This document shows, one piece after another, positions 1 to 5,535 of a stretch of DNA of 6,228 nucleotides (position 1 is the stretch's first letter; every line of letters begins with the position of its first letter). Below the pieces are notes generated by a model. That model ran no database searches. It saw only the letters and a program-made list of their open reading frames with translations, and was not told where the DNA came from. The stretch spans positions 1 through 6,228 of the forward strand of contig JAAYJP010000134.1 of NCBI GenBank assembly GCA_012522875.1. Direction: 5' to 3'. This DNA is from Clostridiales bacterium (GTDB lineage: Bacteria > Bacillota > Clostridia > Christensenellales > Aristaeellaceae). The position numbers and the translations under genes are program-made.

Positions 1-269
1 GCCTGGAGGAGAAAGCCCTGGCCGCAGGCCAGGGCGCAGGCTTTGAGGAGGAGATGCTGGTGATGGCGTTCTTCCCGGAGGGCCTTCTGGGCAAGCTGCT
101 GGATGCCATCCGTGCAGCGGGCATTGCGCCCGTGGCGCTAAAGGCCGTGCTGACTGAGAACAACGCCCGCTGGCACTCCGTGCAGCTTCACAAGGAACTG
201 AGCGAGGAATACGCCTATTTTCGCAGGCAACAGGAAGCCAGGCGCCAGGCAGGCGCGAAAGAAACCTAA
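1..269 (+). CDS. DUF3783-type protein, C-terminal fragment (5' end outside window)
   Basis: The reading frame is open from base 3 to the TAA at 267-269, so the gene enters from the left and only its last 88 residues are seen. The core reads MLVMAFFPEGLLGKLLDAIR, then LKAVLTENNARWHSVQLHKE and a charged, Arg/Gln-rich tail. From memory this matches the small uncharacterised DUF3783 family, whose recognisable part is a hydrophobic 'MLVM' strand, a Leu-rich helix and an 'LKAVLT..N..W....L..EL' signature. Its biochemical role is unknown. An ATG at 54 follows GAGGAGGAG directly and another lies at 63, but starting there would remove the acidic run before the MLVM strand, so an internal position is more likely. 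It converges on lysA with 10 bp between the stop codons. Family call moderately sure; function unknown. Confidence 0.72.
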   Translation, partial: LEEKALAAGQGAGFEEEMLVMAFFPEGLLGKLLDAIRAAGIAPVALKAVLTENNARWHSVQLHKELSEEYAYFRRQQEARRQAGAKET

Positions 270-279
270 GGGGAATACA

Positions 280-1521
280 CTAGGCGCCGGATAGATCCAG
301 GGTGGCAAAATAGTCCTCCGGTGTCTCGGCCCGGCGGATCAGGCGGAAGCCTCCGTCCATTTGCCTGAGCACCTCTGCAGAGCGCAGGCGGCCGTTGTAT
401 TGGTAGCCCATGGACCAGCCATGGGCGCCGGCGTCATGCAGGATTACCAAATCATGAAGGCTGATGGGGGGCAGTGCGCGGTCGACGGCAAATTTGTCGT
501 TGTTTTCACACAGGGCCCCGGTGAGGTCACAGATCAGGGTGTGGGGCAGATGCTCCCTGCCCGGTACCGTGGCATGGTGATAGGCGCCGTACATGGCCGG
601 GCGCATGAGGTTGGCGGCATTGGCGTCCAGGCCGACGAACACCTTGTGCCCCTCCTTATAATGAACTGCCCGGGTAACCAGAAAGCCATGGGGTCCGGTG
701 ATGAAGCGGCCAAGCTCTGTTTTAAGCGCCACCTTCGCGTTTTCCCCGAACCGGCGCAGGTACGCTTCCCGGACTGCCCGGCCTACAGACAGAATGTCCA
801 CGGCCTCATCATCCGGATGATAAGGGATGCCGATACCGCCGGAGAGGTTGATGAAGGCGAGTTCAACGCCGGTCTGTGCCTGAAGCGAAAGCCCCAGGCG
901 GAACAAATAGTCTGCCTGGGCGGGATAATAGCCGGGGATTAGGGAATTGCTGGCCAGCATCGCGTGCAGGCCAAAGCGCCTGGTTCCCAGGCTTTTCAGC
1001 TTATCAAGCCCCCGGGACAGGTCCTGGGGCATCCAGCCGAACTTGCTTTCCCGCGGGTTGCCCATAAACTGGTTGTCCCCCATCACCTCGGGGCCCGGGT
1101 TTACCCTCAGGGAGAGGGTCTCCGGAATCCCGCCGTGATTGTGAAGCGTCATGATGTCGCTTGGGTCGTCCAGGTTGATGTAGGCCCCCAGGCGCCGGGC
1201 CAGGGCAAACTCATGGGGCGGCATGGCGTTGGCGGAGAACATGATATCCTCCCCCCGAACCCCCAGATGCTGGGCCATGAGCAGTTCCGTTTCGGACGAA
1301 CAGTCCAGCCCGCAGCCTTCGGACAGAAGAACCTTCAGGATCTCGGGGTTGGGCAGCGCTTTAACCGCAAAATACTCCCGGAAATCAGGCGCCCAGGCAA
1401 AGGCCTGGCCAAGAAGCCTGGCGGTTTCCCGGATGCCCGCTTCGTCATACAGGTAAAAGGGGGTGGGAAACTGCCTGGCGGCAGCTTCAAACACAGGGTC
1501 CGGCACATTGAAATTCGGCAA
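280..1521 (-). CDS. lysA: Diaminopimelate decarboxylase (divergent Clostridia-type LysA)
   Basis: Predicted cytoplasmic PLP enzyme that decarboxylates meso-diaminopimelate to L-lysine, the last step of lysine synthesis. The 413 aa fit a fold-type III decarboxylase: an alanine-racemase-like barrel (about 20-285) followed by a C-terminal beta domain. Visible landmarks are the Schiff-base lysine K54 in YFAVKALPNP, H186 in GLHAMLASN, the phosphate-binding loop LSGGIGIPY (226-234), ELGR (269-272), RPAMYGAYH (307-315), catalytic C338 in CENNDKF, and Y375 in YNGRLRSAEVL. Several differ from textbook LysA (HIGS, GGGLG, EPGR, CESGD), but the catalytic Lys, His, Cys and Tyr remain. This variant set matches a LysA clade I recall from Clostridia. 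The start is TTG at 1521-1519, behind GGAGG. Stop TAG at 282-280. It probably forms its own transcription unit after the terminator at 1565-1592. Another substrate, such as an amino acid related to ornithine, cannot be excluded, but LysA is by far the best call. Confidence 0.93.
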   Translation of the reverse strand: MPNFNVPDPVFEAAARQFPTPFYLYDEAGIRETARLLGQAFAWAPDFREYFAVKALPNPEILKVLLSEGCGLDCSSETELLMAQHLGVRGEDIMFSANAMPPHEFALARRLGAYINLDDPSDIMTLHNHGGIPETLSLRVNPGPEVMGDNQFMGNPRESKFGWMPQDLSRGLDKLKSLGTRRFGLHAMLASNSLIPGYYPAQADYLFRLGLSLQAQTGVELAFINLSGGIGIPYHPDDEAVDILSVGRAVREAYLRRFGENAKVALKTELGRFITGPHGFLVTRAVHYKEGHKVFVGLDANAANLMRPAMYGAYHHATVPGREHLPHTLICDLTGALCENNDKFAVDRALPPISLHDLVILHDAGAHGWSMGYQYNGRLRSAEVLRQMDGGFRLIRRAETPEDYFATLDLSGA

Positions 1522-1532
1522 AGTTTTCCTCC
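1519..1532 (-). promoter_or_regulatory. Ribosome binding site and TTG start of lysA
   Basis: Read on the minus strand, GGAGG (1532-1528) is followed by six bases and then TTG (1521-1519). The frame has no ATG between here and the conserved N-terminal region, and the next possible start is a GTG five codons in. The strong, well-spaced Shine-Dalgarno therefore supports TTG as the initiation codon, which would lower translation relative to ATG. Confidence 0.8.
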
Positions 1533-1551
1533 AATTGAACAGGATGCCTTA

Positions 1552-1580
1552 AGTATAAGGATACAAAAAAGGCCGGGCAA
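1552..1580 (-). promoter_or_regulatory. Candidate sigma-A promoter for lysA, overlapping the upstream terminator
   Basis: On the minus strand, TTGCCC (1580-1575, 4 of 6 to the -35 consensus) is separated by exactly 17 bp from TATACT (1557-1552, 5 of 6 to the -10 consensus). Transcription would begin near 1545, giving a leader of about 24 nt before the lysA TTG. The -35 box sits inside the terminator hairpin of the preceding operon. A short inverted repeat, CCTTA-AGTA-TAAGG (1547-1560), straddles the -10 and could be an operator, or chance. Inferred from consensus only. Confidence 0.45.
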
Positions 1581-1592
1581 GCCACCCGGACC
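1565..1592 (-). terminator. Rho-independent terminator of the thrC-thrB-ZIP operon
   Basis: On the minus strand, GG-T-CCGGG (1592-1585), a 7-base loop and CCCGGCC (1577-1571) form a seven-pair GC stem with one bulged T. Six T residues (1570-1565) follow directly. It lies 31 bases after the stop codon of the ZIP transporter gene, in the correct orientation to end that operon before lysA. Confidence 0.8.
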
Positions 1593-1623
1593 TAAAATAC
1601 TGAAAAGGTACTGTTTGGGACCC

Positions 1624-2409
1624 TCAGCCCAGCGCCACATCCAGAATCATCATCACGGTAAACCCCAGGGCCACGCCGATGACGCCGATGTTGGAGTGGC
1701 CGTCCTCCTGAAGCTCGGGGATGAGTTCCTCCACCACCACATAGATCATGGCGCCGGCGGCAAAGGCCAGGAGATAGGGCAGGATGGGTACCATGATGCT
1801 GGTGAGGTAGATGGTGATGATGGCGGCCACCGGTTCCACCAGCCCTGAGAAGGTGCCATACCACAGCGCTTTGGGCTTGGACATGCCGGAAGATTTCAGC
1901 GGCAGGGAGATAATCGCTCCCTCCGGAACGTTTTGCAGCGCGATACCGATGGACAGCGCCAGGGCACTGGCCCAGGTGATGCCCGGCTCCCCCAGGGCCA
2001 GACCGGCGAAGACCACGCCCACGGCCATGCCCTCCGGGATGTTGTGCAGCGTGACCGCCAGCATCAGCATGGTGTTTTTCCGGGCGTGGGAGGGAAGGCC
2101 TTCTGGCTCCTGGGAACCCTGGTGCAGATGGGGGATGAGGGTATCCAAAAGCAGCAGGAAGCCGATGCCTGCCAGGAAACCCACCGCCGGAGGCATCCAG
2201 GGGAGGGCGCCCAGTTCCTCGGATTTGGCGATGGCGGGCAGGAGCAGCGACCACACCGAGGCCGCTATCATCACACCCGAGGCGAAGCCCAGCATGAGCT
2301 TGCGGAACCAGGGCTTCATCTGGCCCTTTAAAAACAGCACCATCCCGGCGCCCAGCGTGGTACCCAGAAAGGGGATCAGGATGCCCAGAAGAATGTCAGT
2401 TGTGATCAT
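1624..2409 (-). CDS. ZIP-family divalent metal transporter
   Basis: Predicted inner-membrane protein of the ZIP (ZRT/IRT-like, GufA/ZupT-type) family, which imports Zn2+ and often other divalent metals. The 261 aa show about eight hydrophobic segments. The family's metal-site motifs are present: HNIPEG (122-127) in the fourth helix and QNVPEG (159-164) in the fifth. A His-containing loop, HLHQG (94-98), lies between helices three and four, followed by a polar stretch to about residue 111. E192 in GLVEP and the EELIPE segment (227-232) are also typical. The ATG at 2409-2407 overlaps the thrB stop as ATGA, with AAAGGA (2423-2418) eight bases upstream, so it is probably translationally coupled to thrB. 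It is the last gene of the operon. Metal specificity cannot be read from sequence, and no metal-regulator site was seen, so expression probably follows the threonine genes. Confidence 0.93.
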   Translation of the reverse strand: MITTDILLGILIPFLGTTLGAGMVLFLKGQMKPWFRKLMLGFASGVMIAASVWSLLLPAIAKSEELGALPWMPPAVGFLAGIGFLLLLDTLIPHLHQGSQEPEGLPSHARKNTMLMLAVTLHNIPEGMAVGVVFAGLALGEPGITWASALALSIGIALQNVPEGAIISLPLKSSGMSKPKALWYGTFSGLVEPVAAIITIYLTSIMVPILPYLLAFAAGAMIYVVVEELIPELQEDGHSNIGVIGVALGFTVMMILDVALG

Positions 2410-3305
2410 TTGCGCTGTCCTTTCGCGGTTGGCGTGATGATTTCAGCGCCCTTGGGGGCGATGCAAAGGGGCAGGGCGCGCCAGGCGGGAAAAGCGCGCA
2501 AATATTCGGCCATGCGTCCGGGGAAGGCCTTGTCATGGTGCAGGCACATGAGGCTGGGTCCCGCCCCGCTTATAAAGCATGCGTCGGCCCCCATTTCAAG
2601 GGCCAGGTTGGCCGCTTCCTCTCCCTGGGGGATCAGGGGAAAGCGCCAGGGCTGGTGCAGCCGGTCCCGGCAAGCCTCTTTCAGCAGGTGAAAGGCGCCG
2701 GTTTCCAGCGCTTTGACCAGAAGCGCCGCCCTGGAAAGGTTAAAGACAGCATCTTTCCGGGACACCACCTCCGGCAGCGCCCGGCGTGCCTTGCTTGTTT
2801 CCAGGGGAAAGTCCGGGACCAGGGCCAGGAGGCTCAAGCCTGGGTGGGAGAAGACGGGCAGGCTGTGCGCCGCTTTTCCTGCCATCACACTCACCCGGAG
2901 GCCGCCATAGACCGCGGCGGCGGCGTTATCAGGATGCCCCTCCATCCCGGCGGAGAGCACCAGCAGTTCTTCCGGGGAGAGCGGCACGCCCAGGAGCGCG
3001 CCTGCGGCCAGGATGCCCGCTGTGATACAGGCCGCGCTGCTGCCCAGCCCCCGGGCCGGGGGAATGTCTGAACGGATGTCGACCTCAAGCCCCGGTGCCT
3101 TTTTGCCAAAGGCCTTTGCTGCCAGAAGAAAGGCACGGTAGGCCAGGTTGTCCTCCCCCGAGAATACGGGGGGACAGCCTGTAATCACAAGCCCGCCCTC
3201 CCGGGGGCCGAAGCGGATGTCCGCATATAGGCCCAGGGCCATGCCCAGGCAGTCAAAACCGGGGCCCAGGTTGGCGCAGGAAGCGGGCACACGGATTGTC
3301 ACCAT
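2406..3305 (-). CDS. thrB: Homoserine kinase
   Basis: Cytoplasmic GHMP-superfamily kinase that phosphorylates L-homoserine with ATP to O-phosphohomoserine, the substrate of the ThrC encoded just upstream. The 299 aa match the family length. Motif 1 is VPASCANLGPGFDCLG (6-21). The ATP-binding loop is PPARGLGSSAA (82-92), followed by EGHPDNAAAAVYGG (122-135). The ThrB signature PDFPLETSKARRALP (164-178) leads into DAVFNLSRAALL, and motif 3 is SGAGPSLM (246-253). These separate it from other GHMP kinases such as mevalonate or shikimate-type enzymes. The ATG at 3305-3303 overlaps the end of thrC by 7 bp and has AGGAGG (3318-3313) seven bases upstream, inside the thrC coding region. The stop overlaps the ZIP gene start by 4 bp. 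Translational coupling across all three genes is inferred from these overlaps. Confidence 0.96.
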   Translation of the reverse strand: MVTIRVPASCANLGPGFDCLGMALGLYADIRFGPREGGLVITGCPPVFSGEDNLAYRAFLLAAKAFGKKAPGLEVDIRSDIPPARGLGSSAACITAGILAAGALLGVPLSPEELLVLSAGMEGHPDNAAAAVYGGLRVSVMAGKAAHSLPVFSHPGLSLLALVPDFPLETSKARRALPEVVSRKDAVFNLSRAALLVKALETGAFHLLKEACRDRLHQPWRFPLIPQGEEAANLALEMGADACFISGAGPSLMCLHHDKAFPGRMAEYLRAFPAWRALPLCIAPKGAEIITPTAKGQRK

Positions 3306-4762
3306 GCCTTTGCCTCCTGAAAAACGGTGGCCGGGATATCCCCGGGCTCAATCATCTTTCCCCGCAACACCTCTGCCCCTTCAAGCCAGGAAAGTGACTT
3401 GGGCGGCGCCAGGCCGGCTTTGTCCGACAGTACGCGCATGGCATGGAGCCCGTCTGCCGCCTCTTCCCCAAGTGCCCTGAGCACCGTCCCCGGAAACTTG
3501 AATGGGGATGCGGTGGCCAGCACCAGCGTTTTTCCCGGCGTCAGTTGTGTCTGCAATTGCCCATAGGCATGCCAGGCCACGGCTGCATGAGGATCCAATA
3601 CATATCGGTGCTCCTCCCAAGCCTGGCGGATGGCGGCCAGGGTGTCCTCCTCCGTGGCGCTCACGGCCAGAAAATCTGCCTGGATAGCCCTGAACACATC
3701 ATCCGGAAGCTGGTAGTGCCCCTGCTCCCTGAGCATCCGCATCAGCCCGGCCACCAGTTCTTGATCCCCCAGGGACGCCAGGTACAGCAGGCGTTCCACA
3801 TTGCTGGACACCAGGATGTCCATGGAGGGGGACAGGGAGCGTTTGAGATCCCGTCTTCTGTCATAGCGGCCAGTGGTCAGGAAATCCGTGAGAATCCGGT
3901 TCTGGTTTGATGCACAGGCCAGCTTGCCAAGGGGCAGCCCCATGCGTTTGGCCATAAGCGCTGCCAGGATATCCCCAAAGTTGCCGCTGGGGACAACCAC
4001 ATGAAGAAGTTCACCCGGCATAAGCGCCGCGCTTTGAACCAGGTTCCTGTAGGCGCAGAAGTAGTACACCACCTGGGGCAGGAGGCGGCCGATATTGATG
4101 GAGTTGGCGCTGGAGAGGATCAGCCTTTCAGGCCGGCCGGCACCAGGCGCCTGGGCAAAAGCTGCCTTGACCCCGGCCTGGGCTAAGTCAAAATTGCCCC
4201 TTATGCCATAAACCTGAAGGTTCCTCCCCGGCATACAGCGCATCTGGGCCTCCTGCACGGCGCTGATGCCTCCATCGGGATAGAACACCACGGCCTTGGT
4301 TTGGGGCAGATCCTTGAATCCCGCCATGGCGGCAGCACCCGTGTCCCCGCTGGTGGCGGTGAGGATGAGGATCCTCTGCCCGGGGAACGCCTTGTCGCGG
4401 GCCAATCTTATCAGTTGAGGCAGCGCTGTGAGCGCCAGGTCCTTGAACGCCGCTGTGGGGCCGTGAAAGAGCTCCAGGACAAAGGCGCTCCCCAGGGAGC
4501 GAGTCGGCGCTACCAGGGGATTTTCAAAACGATCGCTATAGGCTGCCTGGGCTGCGGTATGGATCTCTTCAGGGGTAAAACCCGGCAGGAGCGGTTCCCA
4601 CAGGGCTTTTGCCAGGTCAGGGTAGGCGTCCGGAAGCGCGGCCCATTGGGCCTGGGGCAGCGTGTCCGGCAGGTACAGCCCGCCGTCAGGGGCGATGCCC
4701 CTCAGCAGCGCTTCCGGCGCCAGGGCCTTTGGGCTCTTCCCCCGGGTGCTGACAAAACGCAT
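3299..4762 (-). CDS. thrC: Threonine synthase
   Basis: Cytoplasmic PLP enzyme that converts O-phosphohomoserine to L-threonine and phosphate, the last step of threonine synthesis. From the start chosen here it is 487 aa, in the usual range for the long bacterial/yeast type. The N-terminal MRFVSTRGKSP is family-typical, followed by GIAPDGGLYLP (22-32). The PLP lysine is K107 in FHGPTAAFKDLAL. The other landmarks are TATSGDTGAAA (135-145), SANSINIGRLLPQ (218-230), the glycine-rich VVPSGNFGDILAALMAKRMG (256-275), DPHAAVAWHAY (390-400) and the C-terminal ATASPFKFPGTV (416-427). The frame is open upstream to an ATG at 4894, but that extension (44 residues) runs through the promoter and hairpin and has no family resemblance. 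The ATG at 4762-4760 has GGGAGG five bases before it and is preferred. First gene of the operon; thrB overlaps its end. No homoserine dehydrogenase gene is in the window. Confidence 0.96.
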   Translation of the reverse strand: MRFVSTRGKSPKALAPEALLRGIAPDGGLYLPDTLPQAQWAALPDAYPDLAKALWEPLLPGFTPEEIHTAAQAAYSDRFENPLVAPTRSLGSAFVLELFHGPTAAFKDLALTALPQLIRLARDKAFPGQRILILTATSGDTGAAAMAGFKDLPQTKAVVFYPDGGISAVQEAQMRCMPGRNLQVYGIRGNFDLAQAGVKAAFAQAPGAGRPERLILSSANSINIGRLLPQVVYYFCAYRNLVQSAALMPGELLHVVVPSGNFGDILAALMAKRMGLPLGKLACASNQNRILTDFLTTGRYDRRRDLKRSLSPSMDILVSSNVERLLYLASLGDQELVAGLMRMLREQGHYQLPDDVFRAIQADFLAVSATEEDTLAAIRQAWEEHRYVLDPHAAVAWHAYGQLQTQLTPGKTLVLATASPFKFPGTVLRALGEEAADGLHAMRVLSDKAGLAPPKSLSWLEGAEVLRGKMIEPGDIPATVFQEAKAW

Positions 4763-4767
4763 AAGCG

Positions 4768-4773
4768 CCTCCC
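4768..4773 (-). promoter_or_regulatory. Ribosome binding site that fixes the thrC start
   Basis: GGGAGG on the minus strand (4773-4768) lies five bases upstream of the ATG at 4762-4760. It sits inside the longer open frame that reaches 4894, and shows that translation most likely starts at 4762. This agrees with the promoter at 4790-4818. Confidence 0.85.
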
Positions 4774-4789
4774 AACTTGATATGCACCC

Positions 4790-4818
4790 ATTGTAAGCAG
4801 GGGATGTAAAGGCGTCAA
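4790..4818 (-). promoter_or_regulatory. Sigma-A-type promoter of the thrC-thrB-ZIP operon
   Basis: On the minus strand, TTGACG (4818-4813, 5 of 6 to the -35 consensus), a 17-bp spacer and TACAAT (4795-4790, 5 of 6 to the -10 consensus). Transcription would start near 4783, leaving a leader of about 20 nt that holds only the ribosome binding site. There is therefore no room for a leader peptide, attenuator or riboswitch. Any control would have to act at initiation, or from outside this region. Predicted from consensus; no operator is evident. Confidence 0.72.
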
Positions 4819-4837
4819 CCGGGATCCGGCCATGAAG

Positions 4838-4886
4838 GGCAAGCGAAAGCCGCCGCGTTTTATTGCCAGCGGCGGCTTTGCTTGCC
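4838..4886 (-). terminator. Long hairpin, probable terminator of the UBA/DUF4342 gene
   Basis: The arms at 4838-4856 and 4869-4886 pair over 18 bp with a single bulged G (4845), around a 12-base AT-rich loop. The inner part is AAAGCCGCCGC / GCGGCGGCTTT, the usual A-stem-T form of an intrinsic terminator. On the minus strand only TTTCGCTT follows the GC stem, so the U tract is short and is itself partly paired. It begins 22 bases after the stop codon at 4909 and lies entirely upstream of the thrC promoter, so it is not part of the thr leader. The symmetry would also permit termination from the plus strand, but no plus-strand gene is nearby. Confidence 0.6.
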
Positions 4887-4908
4887 TTATCCATTCCTGG
4901 CGCCAGGA

Positions 4909-5421
4909 TCAGCCAGCTGACTCCCCGCCAAAGCTGTTGACTGTGTGCCAGTCTTCCAGTTCCCGGGCGGCACGTTCCGCCTCCCTTGCGGCGAATTTTG
5001 CTTCCTCTATTTGGACTTCGCTTACAAAGCGATAGCGGTAGCCCATCAAAAGCCCCAGGAACAGCAGGAAGAGGCTGAAGCCATGGAGCAGAAGGAGCAG
5101 CGTGACGAACACCGTGACGGTCATGCTGCCGGCTTGCCGGCCTCCCTTCTCAATAATGAACCGGTGCTGGTTGCCCTTGTCGATGAGCCCGGTGAGCCAG
5201 TTGAGCACCTTGATGAGGAGGCCTTCCTCCTTCGCTTTGCCCTGGGGCGCCTTACGCGTTCCGCTTCCGGTGCCATGAGGAGGATTCAGTTTCCCTTCCT
5301 GTTCCAGTGTCACCATGGCCCTGAGCATATCCCAGCCGCTATTTTCCAGCGCCCTCCGGGCCTCATCGTAGCTGACATTGGCCTTGTTCCGGAGCAGTTC
5401 TGCCATCTCATATCGTTCCAT
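4909..5421 (-). CDS. UBA-like plus DUF4342 single-pass membrane protein
   Basis: Uncharacterised 170-aa protein. Residues 1-45 look like a UBA/TS-N helical bundle as found in EF-Ts and NAC: ELLRNKANVSYDEARRALE, then GWDMLRAMVTLEQEGKL. A Gly/Pro/Lys-rich linker follows (46-66). Residues about 67-132 resemble DUF4342: an amphipathic helix VLNWLTGLIDKGNQHRFII, a short strand and a hydrophobic segment (about 101-128), Leu-rich and long enough to cross the membrane. After YRYRF comes an Ala/Glu/Arg-rich helix (134-157), possibly a short coiled coil. The ATG at 5421-5419 has AAAGGAG (5434-5428) six bases upstream. The probable terminator is at 4838-4886. The function is unknown; the UBA-like part suggests a protein or nucleic-acid contact, which is inference. 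A gap of 114 bases separates it from the DUF1538 gene, so co-transcription is possible but not shown. Confidence 0.85.
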   Translation of the reverse strand: MERYEMAELLRNKANVSYDEARRALENSGWDMLRAMVTLEQEGKLNPPHGTGSGTRKAPQGKAKEEGLLIKVLNWLTGLIDKGNQHRFIIEKGGRQAGSMTVTVFVTLLLLLHGFSLFLLFLGLLMGYRYRFVSEVQIEEAKFAAREAERAARELEDWHTVNSFGGESAG

Positions 5422-5499
5422 TTCCTTCTCCTTTGCCCCTGGGGGCTTCTTTGGTACGATGGAAGAATACGCCGGAAAGATGAAAGAACTCAGGGGGAG

Positions 5500-5523
5500 G
5501 GCATTAGAACGGCATTAGAATGC
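5500..5523. repeat. Tandem 10-bp direct repeat with an overlapping dyad
   Basis: GGCATTAGAA occurs twice, at 5500-5509 and 5511-5520, spaced 11 bp apart (about one helical turn). The second copy extends into a perfect inverted repeat, GCATT-AG-AATGC (5512-5523). It lies between the DUF1538 stop and the UBA/DUF4342 start, some 80 bases upstream of the latter. The form suits a DNA-binding regulator site better than an RNA hairpin, because the loop would be only two bases. No regulator can be named. Confidence 0.5.
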
Positions 5524-5535
5524 GGGGCAGCTTTC

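Noticed and set aside
361..1848. Long plus-strand open frames (361-942 and 964-1848) across lysA and the ZIP gene
   Set aside because: They are shadows of lysA and the ZIP gene; the second even crosses the terminator and lysA promoter. No ribosome binding site or domain supports them.
1592..2254. A 220-codon minus-strand frame inside the ZIP gene
   Set aside because: Same strand but a different frame from a convincing eight-helix ZIP protein. Its Pro/Arg/His/Gly-rich translation has no domain.
4763..4837. Attenuator, T-box or lysine/threonine riboswitch upstream of thrC
   Set aside because: The predicted promoter leaves a leader of only about 20 nt, and no T-box motif, leader peptide or extended structure is present downstream of it.
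4896..4907. Perfect 12-bp palindrome CCTGGCGCCAGG just after the UBA/DUF4342 stop
   Set aside because: GGCGCC-centred words recur across this window (for example near 242, 3406, 4141 and 4711), within coding sequence as well, so it is probably compositional. The hairpin at 4838-4886 is a better terminator candidate.
5435..5499. Possible promoter of the UBA/DUF4342 gene (TATTCT with an upstream CTGAGT, minus strand)
   Set aside because: The -35 match is only 3 of 6 with an 18-bp spacer and the -10 only 4 of 6, which is too weak to call. The gene may instead be read from the DUF1538 transcript.
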